DNA of 49,930 bases from Euzebyales bacterium. Lineage in GTDB: Bacteria; Actinomycetota; Nitriliruptoria; Euzebyales; Egibacteraceae. The notes beneath the pieces are model-generated. The model made no database searches and had not been told where the DNA came from. It saw only the letters and a program-made list of their open reading frames with translations. The stretch covers positions 1 to 49,930 of the forward strand of contig JACDBB010000041.1 of the NCBI GenBank assembly GCA_013695145.1, in the 5' to 3' direction. Shown here piece after piece: positions 16,901 through 26,047 of the stretch (the stretch's first letter is position 1; every line of letters starts with the position of its first letter). The position numbers were made by a program, and so were the translations under genes.

Positions 16901-18034
16901 GTGATCGTGGTGGGGTTGGGCGGGATGGGCAGCGCGGTCGCCGCCCATCTGGCAACCAGGGGCCGTCGCGTGCTGGGTCTGGATCGCTTCACGCCTCCGC
17001 ACGATCGTGGGTCGTCGCACGGGCGCAGCCGGATCATCCGGCAGCTGTACTTCGAGGGCGCCGGCTACGTGCCGCTGGTCCAGCGCGCCTACGAGCTATG
17101 GGAGATTCTCCAGCGGGACACTCGTCGTGACCTGCTGACGGTGACCGGCGGACTGGTGATCGGGCCGCCCGACGGCGAGGTGGTGGTTGGCGCGCTCGCG
17201 TCCGCGCGTCAGCACGGCTTGGCGCATCAGGTGCTGGACAGCGAAGACGTGGCGTCGCGCTTCGCGGCGCTCCGTGTGCAGGCGGGGCACCTCGCCGTCT
17301 ACGAAGAAGCGGCCGGCATCCTGGTTCCCGAGGCGTGCGTCGCCGGTCACCTCGAAATGGCGGCACGGCGCGGTGCCGAACTCCGCACCGGTGAGAAGGT
17401 GAACGACTGGCGAGTGGCCCGCGGCGGCGGCGTGGTGGTGTCGACGACGTCCGGCGTCGAGGCTGCCGAACAGCTGGTGGTCGCGGCCGGCGCGTGGAGC
17501 GGTGATGTGATCGCCTCGCCCGTGCCGCTGCAGGTCGAGCGCCAGTTCGTCGGGTGGCTTCGACCTACGGCCCGACCGGAGCTGTTCCGCCCGGACCGCC
17601 TGCCGTGGTTCTACGCCGACCGCGGCGAGGACCCTCCGTTATACGGCATACCGGACCTTGCTGGGGACGGTGTCAAGGTGGCCTTCGACCATGCCGGCGT
17701 CACGGTGTCCCCGGATGACGTGCCGGCCGTGCGCAGTGACGAGATGGACGAGCTGGTCGCGGCGAGCACCGCCTACCTGCCGCGTCTTAACGGCGCCTCC
17801 GGCGTCGCCACGACGTGCTTGTACACCAACACCCCGGACGGCCACTTTGTCGTTGGACGACCTCCGGAATCGCCCGAAGTGATGCTGGTCACCGGGTTCT
17901 CAGGACACGGGTTCAAGTTCTGTCCCGTCATCGGCGAGGTGGTCACCGACCTGGTGGTCGAGGGCGGCACCGCCTTCGACGTGAGCGCCTTCGCTCCTTC
18001 ACGCACACTGCCGACGAGCCCGGGCACGACGTGA
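16901..18034 (+). CDS. FAD-dependent oxidoreductase of the sarcosine / N-methyltryptophan oxidase family
   Basis: A 377-residue DAO/MSOX-type amine oxidase. The FAD dinucleotide-binding motif is GLGGMGSA right at the N-terminus, followed by DRGSSHGRSRIIR, the MSOX active-site arginine/His region. The C-terminal FAD motif reads TPDGHFVVGRPPESPEVMLVTGFSGHGFKFCPVIGE, with the cysteine near the site of covalent flavin in MSOX. The annotated GTG 16901 is the first standard start, but the ribosome binding site GGAGGAGG (16874-16881) points to codon ATC at 16889, which would add the conserved Ile-Gly-Tyr-Asp. Family substrates are N-methyl or secondary amines. It overlaps the S9 peptidase gene by 4 bases. 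Confidence 0.83.
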   Translation: MIVVGLGGMGSAVAAHLATRGRRVLGLDRFTPPHDRGSSHGRSRIIRQLYFEGAGYVPLVQRAYELWEILQRDTRRDLLTVTGGLVIGPPDGEVVVGALASARQHGLAHQVLDSEDVASRFAALRVQAGHLAVYEEAAGILVPEACVAGHLEMAARRGAELRTGEKVNDWRVARGGGVVVSTTSGVEAAEQLVVAAGAWSGDVIASPVPLQVERQFVGWLRPTARPELFRPDRLPWFYADRGEDPPLYGIPDLAGDGVKVAFDHAGVTVSPDDVPAVRSDEMDELVAASTAYLPRLNGASGVATTCLYTNTPDGHFVVGRPPESPEVMLVTGFSGHGFKFCPVIGEVVTDLVVEGGTAFDVSAFAPSRTLPTSPGTT

Positions 18035-19950
18035 GCGCACCACCGTCTCCGAGCCAAGGTGGGCGGACCCTGACATTCGAGGCCCTGCAGCGGCGACTGG
18101 TGCCCCGGAGCATCGACGTGTCCCGCGACGGACGGATCGCCTTCTCAGCGGCGAAGGTGTATTCCTCGCCGCCGCAGCGTGCGCCGGAGAGCCGCATCTG
18201 GCTGGCGGGATGGCGAGGAGCGTCCAGGAGGGTGACGGACGGCCCGACGGTCGATGCGCTGCCGCGGTGGGCGCCTGAGGGGGAGAGGATCGCCTTCCTG
18301 TCAGACCGCGACCATCCCGGCCGCATGTCGATCTACAATCTCGATGTCGAGACCGGGGCTTCGTGGCTGTTGGGTGAGATCGACGACGGTTCTGTCGAAG
18401 ACCTGCGATGGTCAAGCGACGGATGCGCGCTCCTGGCGCTTGTGGAGGATCACAGATCCCACGGGCATGACCCTGATCCTCGGGTCAGCCCGGCATCGGA
18501 GCCGTGGCGGCGCCTGTACCGGGTGGATGTCGCGACCGGACGGACCGTCGCAGCCAGTCCTGAGCATCTCAACGTGTGGGAGTTCGACTGGGACGGAGCC
18601 GACCGGGTGGTCGCGGTGTTGACCGACGATCCGTCGGAGAGCGCGTGGTACGCCGCGTTTCTCGGCAGCTTCGGGTTCGCGTCACCGAGCGAGAGGCGCC
18701 TGTACTCGCCGCGCTGGCAGCTCGCGTGTCCCCGGATCGCCCCGGACGGTGCGCGCGTGGCCTTCCTCGAGGGCCTGTGCAGCGATCGTGGCAGTCTCGT
18801 CGGCACGGTCAAGGTGCTTGACCTCGACCTCGGTCCCGATCCCGACCCCCACCGTGACACGACGTCCCAGCCCGCCCCGGAGCTCGATGTGGCCGCTCTG
18901 TTGTGGCGCGATGACCGGCGGCTGTGGTACGCGGGCTTGCGGGGGATGCGATCGATGTGCGGATCGATCTCAGTCGATGGCGCTCGCGACCAGCTCTGGA
19001 GCGGTGAGGTCGCGCTGACGGGTGCGCCGCGCGTCTGCGCGGGTCCGGACGGGCGCTGGCTGGTCTCGGTGACCCAAGGCCACCGCCGGCCGCCCGAGGT
19101 CTCGGTACTACAGGTCGACGATCCGCGACCTGGCTGGCGGTCGGTGTCCCGGCTCAACGCCAAGATGCTGAGCTGTCACGACCTCGACGAGGTGGAGCGG
19201 CTCACCTGGGCTGCTCCCGACGGCCTTCAGATCGAGGGCCTCCTGGTCACGCCGCGAGACCGGCGAGCAGGCGAGCCGCTGCCGCTCGTCGTGCTCGTCC
19301 ACGGAGGACCGACGGGCTGCTGGTCGTACCACTTCCCGTCGGGCTTCCCGCACGCGCGCCTGCTTGCCGACAGCGGCTACGCAGTCCTGCTTCCGAACCC
19401 GCGCGGCAGCTGTGGCCGCGGTCAGGATTTCGCGCGAGCGGTCATCGGCGACCTCGGCGGGGCCGAGCTGGACGACATCCTCGCCGGCGTCGACGCGTGC
19501 ATCCGCGACGGCATCGTCGACGAACGGCGCGTCGGCATCATGGGTGCCAGCCACGGCGGCTTCATCGCCGCCTGGGCGGTGACCCAGACCGATCGGTTCG
19601 CCGCCAGCGTGGCGATCGCATGCGTCTCGGACTACCTGAGCCTCCACCACACCAGCGACATCGGTCGTCTGGACGAGATCCTGTTCGACGGGGCCGGCCT
19701 CGCCGACTACGTGGAGCGGTCACCGGTGGTCCACGCCGCCAGGTGCACCACGCCCACGCTGATCCTTCACGGAGAGCTGGACCGCAGCTGTCCACCCTCC
19801 CAAGCGCAGGAGCTCTACCAGGCGCTGGTCGCGGCCGGCGCGGAGACCGAGTTGGTCATGTACCCCCGCGAAGGCCACGGATTTGCGGAACGAGAGCACC
19901 AACTCGACCTCTGGCACCGGGTGCGAGCGTGGTTCGATCGGCATCTGTGA
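18031..19950 (+). CDS. S9-family prolyl oligopeptidase-like serine hydrolase
   Basis: A 639-residue protein with an N-terminal WD40-like propeller (about 1-370; repeats such as PRWAPEGERIAFLSDRD) and a C-terminal alpha/beta-hydrolase domain. Triad: S507 in GASHGG, D584 in LHGELDRSCPPSQA, H616 in YPREGHGF. The oxyanion-side motif VHGGPTGCW is present. It belongs to the acylaminoacyl-peptidase / DPP branch, which cleaves short peptides or acyl amides. No signal peptide is visible. GTG 18031 overlaps the oxidase stop, so the two enzymes are co-translated; an amide or N-acyl substrate fits the neighbourhood. Confidence 0.87.
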   Translation: MSAPPSPSQGGRTLTFEALQRRLVPRSIDVSRDGRIAFSAAKVYSSPPQRAPESRIWLAGWRGASRRVTDGPTVDALPRWAPEGERIAFLSDRDHPGRMSIYNLDVETGASWLLGEIDDGSVEDLRWSSDGCALLALVEDHRSHGHDPDPRVSPASEPWRRLYRVDVATGRTVAASPEHLNVWEFDWDGADRVVAVLTDDPSESAWYAAFLGSFGFASPSERRLYSPRWQLACPRIAPDGARVAFLEGLCSDRGSLVGTVKVLDLDLGPDPDPHRDTTSQPAPELDVAALLWRDDRRLWYAGLRGMRSMCGSISVDGARDQLWSGEVALTGAPRVCAGPDGRWLVSVTQGHRRPPEVSVLQVDDPRPGWRSVSRLNAKMLSCHDLDEVERLTWAAPDGLQIEGLLVTPRDRRAGEPLPLVVLVHGGPTGCWSYHFPSGFPHARLLADSGYAVLLPNPRGSCGRGQDFARAVIGDLGGAELDDILAGVDACIRDGIVDERRVGIMGASHGGFIAAWAVTQTDRFAASVAIACVSDYLSLHHTSDIGRLDEILFDGAGLADYVERSPVVHAARCTTPTLILHGELDRSCPPSQAQELYQALVAAGAETELVMYPREGHGFAEREHQLDLWHRVRAWFDRHL

Positions 19951-20001
19951 CGGCGCTCGCCACGCCCTCCGACTGAGCCTGTCCTCACTTGACGCATTGC
20001 G

Positions 20002-20027
20002 GTTCCGTGCTACAGAATACAATTCTG
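20002..20027 (+). promoter_or_regulatory. Putative three-half-site IclR-type operator
   Basis: GTTCCG (20002-20007), then AGAAT (20014-20018), three bases, ATTCTG (20022-20027). The last two form the perfect palindrome CAGAATACAATTCTG. The outer repeats are 20 bases apart, as at 28911 and 32670. The MBL gene starts 26 bases downstream. Confidence 0.65.
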
Positions 20028-20052
20028 ATTGTCGAGTGAGGGAGCTGCGCCA

Positions 20053-21033
20053 ATGGAATCCATCGGGATTCAACCGGTGGACTCGCTGACGATCACGACC
20101 CTGGTCGACAACGCGCTCGATGAGTTCATGCCCGACCAGGGGCCAGCCCGGCGCGTGACCCCGATGTCCCCGAAGCCACGGCGGGCTGCCAGATTTCTCA
20201 AGGGTGGCGATGTCGGCGAGGCCCTTCGAGCCGAGCACGGCTTCTCGGCCCTCGTCGCCGTCACCACAGATGGCCGCGAGGCGCGGATCCTCTTTGACGC
20301 CGGCAGAACGCCCGACGGGCTGGCGCACAACCTGCGTTGCCTGGGCAGCCCCGTGGATCAGATCGAAGCCATCGTCTTGAGCCATGGGCACTTCGACCAC
20401 ACCACGGGCCTGGACGGGTTCGCGCGAATGGTCGGGCGAGCCAACGTTCCGGTGCTCATCCACCCGGACTTCTGGCAGCGGCGGCGCATCACCCTGCCCG
20501 GACGGGAGCCCTGGGAGCTGCCGTCCACCAGCAGGTCCGGCTTGGAGGGAGTGGGATTCGAGATCATCGAGCGGGAGCAGCCGTCCTTCCTGCTCAACGG
20601 GTCGGTGCTCATCACCGGAGAGATCGATCGCAGCACCGACTTCGAACCCGGCTTCCCGATGCAGCAGGCATTCCGCGGTGGGAGGTGGCAGCACGACCCG
20701 CTGGTGTTGGACGACCAGGCGCTCGTCGCGAATGTTCGTGGCAAAGGGCTCGTCGTCATGACGGGCTGCGGTCATGCGGGTGTGGTCAACACCGTCCGCT
20801 ATGCGCAGCGACTGACCGGGATCGAGCAGATCCATGCGATCATCGGGGGCTTCCACCTGAACGGCCCCATCTTCGAGCCGCTGATCCCGAGGATCTGCGA
20901 GGCGTTCACCCAGTTCGACCCGGCGGTCATCGTGCCAACGCACTGCACCGGGTGGCGCGCGATCCACCGGCTGGCCACGACCTTCCCAGACGCCTTCATC
21001 CCCAACAGTGTGGGGACCCGATTCGAGCTCTAG
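20053..21033 (+). CDS. Metallo-beta-lactamase-fold hydrolase (pterin/RFA-P-synthase-like group)
   Basis: A 326-residue MBL-fold protein. The first metal motif SHGHFDH (H111, H113, D115, H116) is intact, with later ligands in MTGCGHAGVVNT and in IVPTHCTGW. This pattern is that of the large group annotated as 7,8-dihydropterin-6-methyl-4-(ribofuranosyl)aminobenzene-phosphate synthase-like; actual reactions vary widely. ATG 20053 has a GAGGGAG ribosome binding site. It is transcribed ahead of the dimethylformamidase-like gene (79-base gap) from the operator at 20002. Confidence 0.8.
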   Translation: MESIGIQPVDSLTITTLVDNALDEFMPDQGPARRVTPMSPKPRRAARFLKGGDVGEALRAEHGFSALVAVTTDGREARILFDAGRTPDGLAHNLRCLGSPVDQIEAIVLSHGHFDHTTGLDGFARMVGRANVPVLIHPDFWQRRRITLPGREPWELPSTSRSGLEGVGFEIIEREQPSFLLNGSVLITGEIDRSTDFEPGFPMQQAFRGGRWQHDPLVLDDQALVANVRGKGLVVMTGCGHAGVVNTVRYAQRLTGIEQIHAIIGGFHLNGPIFEPLIPRICEAFTQFDPAVIVPTHCTGWRAIHRLATTFPDAFIPNSVGTRFEL

Positions 21034-21112
21034 GTCGCAGCGGGACGCTGCTGCACCTGTCCGTGACTCCGAGCTGCACCGCAGACCGGAGCGGCTAACA
21101 AACGAGGAACGC

Positions 21113-23290
21113 ATGAAGGATCTGACCCTCCTCGGCTACGCCGATCCATGGAGCGTCGCGCCGGGCGAGCGGGTCCGCTTCATGGTGAGTTCCGAGCACC
21201 CGCGGTACCGGGCGCAGGTCGTGCGGCTCATCCACGGCGACGACCGGCCCGGCGCGCCGGGCGTGAAGGAGCAGCCGGTCGAGACGCCGATCGACGGTGA
21301 GTATGCGGGCCGCGCGCAGTCGTATCCGACCGGATCGTCCGTCGTCGTGCCCGACAACGCGGCGCTGCGCCTGGACTCCAGCTTCACGCTGGCGGCCTGG
21401 ATCTTTCCGACCACGCCCGACAAGGGCGCGCAAGGTCTGCTCACGAAGTGGTCGGGCAGCGGCGATGTCGGCTACGCCCTCGTGATCGACGAGCGGGGCG
21501 AGCTCGCGCTGTGGCTCGGCGCACGCGGACGGGAGCCGCAGCGCGTGTCGAGCGGCGCGACGCTTCGTGCCAACCACTGGTACTTCGTCGCTGCGGCCCA
21601 CGATGCGGCGCGCGACTCCGTGCTGCTGTTCCAGCATCCGTTCCCACCGTGGCCGCTCGACGCCACCGCCGCCGTCGCCGAACGCGCGGTCGACCAGCCG
21701 ACGACCGACGACGACGGCGCGCCGTTCGTCATGGCGGCCTGGTCGCCGGGTCCGGGCTGGGTAGGGTCGGCCAACGAGGCGCACTACAACGGCAAGATCG
21801 AGGCGCCGGTGGTGTACGGCGCGCCGCTCGCGCGCGCCGCGCTCGAGGCGCTCGCCGCCGGCGGCGCCGTCGCCGACGCCGGACCTGTGCGAGCGGCGTG
21901 GGACTTCGCCCTCGACACGCCGACGGATCGGATCCGCGACACCTCCGGCAACGGGGTCGACGGCCGAGCCGTGAACCTGCCGGCGCGCGCGATGAGCGGC
22001 CACGGCTTCCACGGCGACGAGCGCGCGTGGACCCACGCCCCGGAGACGCACGCGGCCCTCGGATTCCACGACGACGACCTCGAGGACTGCGGCTGGGATG
22101 TCGCGTTCGAGCTGACCGTTCCGCCGTCGCTGCGCAGCGGCGTCTACGCGGCGAAGCTGAGCGCCGACGGCGGCGAGTACCACGTCCCGTTCTTCGTGCG
22201 GCCCGCGGGCCGCCGCGCTTCGGCGCCGATCCTTTTCCTCGTACCGACGAACTCCTATCTTGCGTACGCGAACTTCCGCGAGGACTTCGCGCAGGAGAAC
22301 GGCGTGCTCGGCCTGTACCACTTCCACGGCGACGGGAGCGCGGTGTTCTACTCGTCGGCGCGGCGGCCCATCGTCAACCTGCGACCACGCTCGAACTTCG
22401 ACATCCTCGGCGAGTCGGGTGCGCCGCATCAGTTCAACGCCGACCTGTACCTGGTCGACTGGCTCACGACCAAGGGCTACGCGTTCGACGTCGCCACCGA
22501 CGACGACCTCGACCGCGAGGGGGCCGCTCTGCTCGACCAGTACCGCGTCGTGGTGACCGGCAGTCATCCGGAATACTGGTCCGGGGCGATGCTCGACGGT
22601 CTGGAGAGCTACCTCGGGCGGGGGGGACGCCTGATGTACCTCGGTGGGAACGGCCTCATCTGGGCGACCACCTTCGATCCGCAACGGCGCCACGTGGTCG
22701 AGGTGCGGCGTGGCGGCGGCGGGGTGCGCAACGCGACGCCGGGCGAGCGGTACCACAGCACGACCGGCGAGCTCGGCGGGTCCTGGCGCGAGCGTGGCAG
22801 GCCACCGCATTTTCTCGTCGGCGTCGGCTCGATCGCGCAGGGCTTCGATCGGTCATCGCCGTACCAGCGCGAAGCCGGCAGCTTCGACCCGCGCGCCGCG
22901 TGGATCTTCGACGGCGTCGCCGATGACGAGCCGATCGGCGAGGGCGGCCTCACGATGGGCGGCGCGGCAGGCTTCGAGATCGACTGCGCCGACGCCTTGT
23001 TCGGGACGCCGCCCCATGCGCTCGTGCTCGCGAGCGCCACGGCCTTCTCCCCGACGTATGAGCACCAGCATCCGGTGCACGTCGCTGGCACCGACGTCGA
23101 CCTGCACGAGCCGATGCGCTGCGACATGGTGTTCTTCGAGACGCCCGGCGGCGGCGCCGTCTTCTCGGTGGGCTCGATCGCCTACTGTGGCGCACTGTCG
23201 CACAACGGGTATGAGAACAACGTGTCGCGGATCACCGAGAACGTGCTGCGCCGCTTCTCGGCGGCGCAACCGCTCACGGCTGACCGCTGA
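21113..23290 (+). CDS. N,N-dimethylformamidase large-subunit-like protein with a LamG-type domain
   Basis: A 725-residue protein. Residues about 60-190 form a concanavalin/LamG-like module (SFTLAAWIFPTTPDKGAQGLLTKW, HWYFVAAAHDAA); the C-terminal half matches the dimethylformamidase beta-subunit-like domain (ILFLVPTNSYLAYANFRED, VVVTGSHPEYWSGAMLDGLESYLGRGGRLMYLGGNGLIW). In characterised enzymes this large subunit carries the catalytic iron and works with a small subunit of about 15 kDa; no such small gene is seen here. It probably hydrolyses an amide in the pathway. ATG 21113 has GAGGA upstream. The 3' end overlaps the convergent ABC ATPase gene by 17 bases. Confidence 0.78.
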   Translation: MKDLTLLGYADPWSVAPGERVRFMVSSEHPRYRAQVVRLIHGDDRPGAPGVKEQPVETPIDGEYAGRAQSYPTGSSVVVPDNAALRLDSSFTLAAWIFPTTPDKGAQGLLTKWSGSGDVGYALVIDERGELALWLGARGREPQRVSSGATLRANHWYFVAAAHDAARDSVLLFQHPFPPWPLDATAAVAERAVDQPTTDDDGAPFVMAAWSPGPGWVGSANEAHYNGKIEAPVVYGAPLARAALEALAAGGAVADAGPVRAAWDFALDTPTDRIRDTSGNGVDGRAVNLPARAMSGHGFHGDERAWTHAPETHAALGFHDDDLEDCGWDVAFELTVPPSLRSGVYAAKLSADGGEYHVPFFVRPAGRRASAPILFLVPTNSYLAYANFREDFAQENGVLGLYHFHGDGSAVFYSSARRPIVNLRPRSNFDILGESGAPHQFNADLYLVDWLTTKGYAFDVATDDDLDREGAALLDQYRVVVTGSHPEYWSGAMLDGLESYLGRGGRLMYLGGNGLIWATTFDPQRRHVVEVRRGGGGVRNATPGERYHSTTGELGGSWRERGRPPHFLVGVGSIAQGFDRSSPYQREAGSFDPRAAWIFDGVADDEPIGEGGLTMGGAAGFEIDCADALFGTPPHALVLASATAFSPTYEHQHPVHVAGTDVDLHEPMRCDMVFFETPGGGAVFSVGSIAYCGALSHNGYENNVSRITENVLRRFSAAQPLTADR

Positions 23291-25175
23291 GCCAGTCCCG
23301 GTCCGAGCGAGGGACGGAGGCGACGAGGCGAGCGGTGTAGGGGTGGTGGGGGTCGTCGAGGATCTCATCCACGGGCCCGGACTCGACGACCTCGCCTCGA
23401 TGGAGCACGTAGACGCGGTCCACCACCTGCCGCACGACCGCAAGGTCATGGGAGATGAACAGGTAGGCCACGCCGAGCTCGCCGCGCAGCCGCTTGAAGA
23501 GGTTGAGGATCTGGGCCTGGACGGAGACATCCAGGGCGGAGACCGGCTCGTCGCAGACCATCAGCTGTGGCCGCACGGCGAGGGCGCGCGCGATGGCCAC
23601 CCTCTGGCGCTCACCGCCGGAGAGGGCGACCGGCTTGCGGGCGAGGTAGGCGGCTGGCAGCCCAACGCGCTCGAGCAGCTCCGAGGCAGATCCATCGAGA
23701 TCGTGCGTGCCCTCGGGACCGACGCGCAGCGCCTCCCTCAGGGTGAAGCCGATGCTGTGGGCGGGGTTCAACGACGTGTACGGATCCTGGAAGATCATCT
23801 GCACGGTCCGGCGCAACCGGCGGCGCTCCTGAACGCTCAACGCTCCGTAATCCGACGCCGTCACCCCGTCGATGGTGATCCCGCCGCTGGTGGGGGTCTC
23901 CAAGCCGACCAGGCAGCGTCCGAGCGTGGTCTTTCCGGACCCTGACTCGCCGACCAGCGCGACGCTCTCGCCCTCGCCGATCTCAAGCGAGACGCCAGCC
24001 AGCGCCTGCACCCCATCGATCCCCGCGCGACCCGCCCTCCCCTCGAAGACCTTGCGCACGTTCTCGACCCGCGCGAGCGGTCTTGCGGGGGCGAGGACAC
24101 CAACCGGCTCCGCGGGACGCTCGGCGGCGCGGCGCAGCTCTCCGATCTCCCCGCGGATCTCGTCGATCCGCACGCACGCGGACTGTCGCGCACCTTCCAG
24201 GTCCGCCAATGGCGGCTTGCCCCGCTCGCACGGCTCTTGCTTCCACTTGCAGCGGGGAGCGAACGCACAGCGGTCCGCGACGTCGTCGGCGGCGGACACC
24301 GTGCCATCGATCGCGACCAAGCGCGAGACACGGCGCGTCGCGGGCGGCTCAGAGAGCAGCAGGCCCAGCGTGTACGGATGCAGCGGTTCGGCCTCGACAG
24401 CTTCGGCCGTGCCGACCTCCAGCAGCGAGCCGGCGTAGAGGACGTACACCCGGTCGCACATCGAGAAGGCGATGCGCAGATCGTGCGTGATGAGGATCAG
24501 CCCCATCGCGCGCGTGGACTGGAGGGACTTCAGGAGTGCGAGGCTCTCCTTCTGCGTGGTCACATCGAGGGCGGTCGTGGGCTCGTCGGCGACGAGGATC
24601 TTGGGGTCGCGGGCAAGTGCGGCGGCGATGCCGACCCGCTGCCGCATCCCGCCCGACAGCTGGAATGGGTACCGGTCGGCGACGCTCGGGTCACTGATGC
24701 CCACCTCCTCGAGGCGGCGGAGCGCCTCGTCACGGTGGGCGCGGCGCCCTCGCCAGCTCTTGTCACGCTGGCGGAGGGTGTCCTCGATGTGTCGTCCGCA
24801 GCGCAGCAGAGGGTTCAGCATCGTGTAGGGATCCTGGAGGATCAGGCCGATGTCGGCCCCTCGCATGCGTGCCAGGGCGCGCTCCGGGAGCTCCAGGAGG
24901 TTGCGTCCCTCGTAGTGCACCGTCCCCTGCGCGAAGAGGCCGGGAGGCAGCAGACCGAGGATCGCGCGTGCGGTCATCGACTTGCCGCTGCCGGACTCCC
25001 CGACGATGCCGACCGTCTCCCCCGGACTCAGCGCCAGATCCATCCCGGAGACGATCACGCGGCGACGACCACCGATCCTGCTCGTGATGCGCAGACCCCG
25101 CACGTCGAGCAGCGCAGGACCAGCGCCCCGCGCCACCTCCTCGTCGCGGCCTCCAACCTTGCTCGTCCGGGTCAT
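23274..25175 (-). CDS. Fused Opp/Dpp-type ABC ATPase with two nucleotide-binding domains
   Basis: A 633-residue fusion of the usual DppD and DppF subunits, which power uptake of peptides or other small solutes from the cytoplasmic face. Domain 1 (about 20-330) has Walker A GESGSGKS, signature LSGGMRQRV and Walker B ILVADEP, then the oligopeptide-transporter C-terminal Cys cluster (CAFAPRCKWKQEPCERGKPP). Domain 2 (about 360-625) has GESGSGKT, LSGGERQRV and MVCDEP. It is the last gene of the minus operon with dppA-, dppB- and dppC-like genes and overlaps the permease stop by 4 bases. Confidence 0.93.
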   Translation of the reverse strand: MTRTSKVGGRDEEVARGAGPALLDVRGLRITSRIGGRRRVIVSGMDLALSPGETVGIVGESGSGKSMTARAILGLLPPGLFAQGTVHYEGRNLLELPERALARMRGADIGLILQDPYTMLNPLLRCGRHIEDTLRQRDKSWRGRRAHRDEALRRLEEVGISDPSVADRYPFQLSGGMRQRVGIAAALARDPKILVADEPTTALDVTTQKESLALLKSLQSTRAMGLILITHDLRIAFSMCDRVYVLYAGSLLEVGTAEAVEAEPLHPYTLGLLLSEPPATRRVSRLVAIDGTVSAADDVADRCAFAPRCKWKQEPCERGKPPLADLEGARQSACVRIDEIRGEIGELRRAAERPAEPVGVLAPARPLARVENVRKVFEGRAGRAGIDGVQALAGVSLEIGEGESVALVGESGSGKTTLGRCLVGLETPTSGGITIDGVTASDYGALSVQERRRLRRTVQMIFQDPYTSLNPAHSIGFTLREALRVGPEGTHDLDGSASELLERVGLPAAYLARKPVALSGGERQRVAIARALAVRPQLMVCDEPVSALDVSVQAQILNLFKRLRGELGVAYLFISHDLAVVRQVVDRVYVLHRGEVVESGPVDEILDDPHHPYTARLVASVPRSDRDWLSGQP

Positions 25176-26047
25176 TGCGCGCGGCCGCGATCGGAGAGCC
25201 GCTCGGCCAGCCAGTCGCCGACAAGGTTCATGCTCGCCGCGGTCACGACGATCATGGCCCCGGGGGCCAGCGCTGCCGCCGGGTTGTGGAAGATCAGTCT
25301 CCTGCTCTCCGCGAGCATCCTGCCCCAGTCGGCCGTGCCGGGACCGACACCGAGGCCGAGGAAGGACAGCGCGGTCATCGCCAGCAGCGCGTAAGCGAAA
25401 CCCAGGAACACGCTGGCGATGATGAGCGGGAGGAGGTTGGGCAGAACGTGCTGGGCGGCGATCCTTCGACCGGGCAGCCCCAGAACGCGAGCAGCCTCGA
25501 TGTAGGGGCGGGGCCGCTGCTCGAGAGTGGCTGCGCGGATCAGGCGCGTGTCCGACGGGGAGCTGAGCAGAATCAGCACCGCGACGGCAAGCCAGTAGCC
25601 GCCACCCAGGACCCCGACGACGACGATCGCCACAAGGTGTCCCGGAAGCGCGAACATCAGGTCGACCCAGCGCAGAATCACGTTGTCGGACCAGCCTCCC
25701 CGGTACCCCGCCAGCAAGCCGAGCGCCCCGCCGAGCAATCCCGCGCCCAGCGTGATCACCGCCGGCCCGACGACGGCGGTTCGGGCTCCCACGATGACCC
25801 GCGACAGGACGTCACGGCCGAGATCGTCCGTCCCCAGGGGGTGGCTGACGCTCGGTGTGCTGATCCCGGTGGCGAGGTCCTGTCCGTAGGCGTCCGCGGC
25901 GACCCGTTCGCCGAAGACCGCCAGGAACGCCACAAGCGCAACGAACACCCAGCAGAGCCCGATCAGCAAGCGGAATCCACGTCGTGGGGCACCGGTGTAC
26001 TCATCGAGGACGAGATCGATCGGGGGAGCCTGGGCTTGGCTGCTCAT
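25172..26047 (-). CDS. ABC transporter permease, DppC type
   Basis: A 291-residue inner-membrane permease with about six membrane segments. The N-terminal OppC-like segment is followed by HPLGTDDLGRDVLSRVIVGAR, diagnostic of DppC/OppC. The EAA loop region is YIEAARVLGLPGRRIAAQHVLPN. ATG 26047 overlaps the end of the DppB-type gene by 4 bases; the longer open frame upstream is the shadow of that gene. It forms the channel with the 26044-27012 product. Confidence 0.93.
   Translation of the reverse strand: MSSQAQAPPIDLVLDEYTGAPRRGFRLLIGLCWVFVALVAFLAVFGERVAADAYGQDLATGISTPSVSHPLGTDDLGRDVLSRVIVGARTAVVGPAVITLGAGLLGGALGLLAGYRGGWSDNVILRWVDLMFALPGHLVAIVVVGVLGGGYWLAVAVLILLSSPSDTRLIRAATLEQRPRPYIEAARVLGLPGRRIAAQHVLPNLLPLIIASVFLGFAYALLAMTALSFLGLGVGPGTADWGRMLAESRRLIFHNPAAALAPGAMIVVTAASMNLVGDWLAERLSDRGRAQ

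Noticed and set aside
21095-22810. 571-codon open frame on the minus strand
   Set aside because: It lies opposite the dimethylformamidase-like gene; its composition is Arg/Val/Glu-rich without any domain, as expected for antisense frames in GC-rich DNA.
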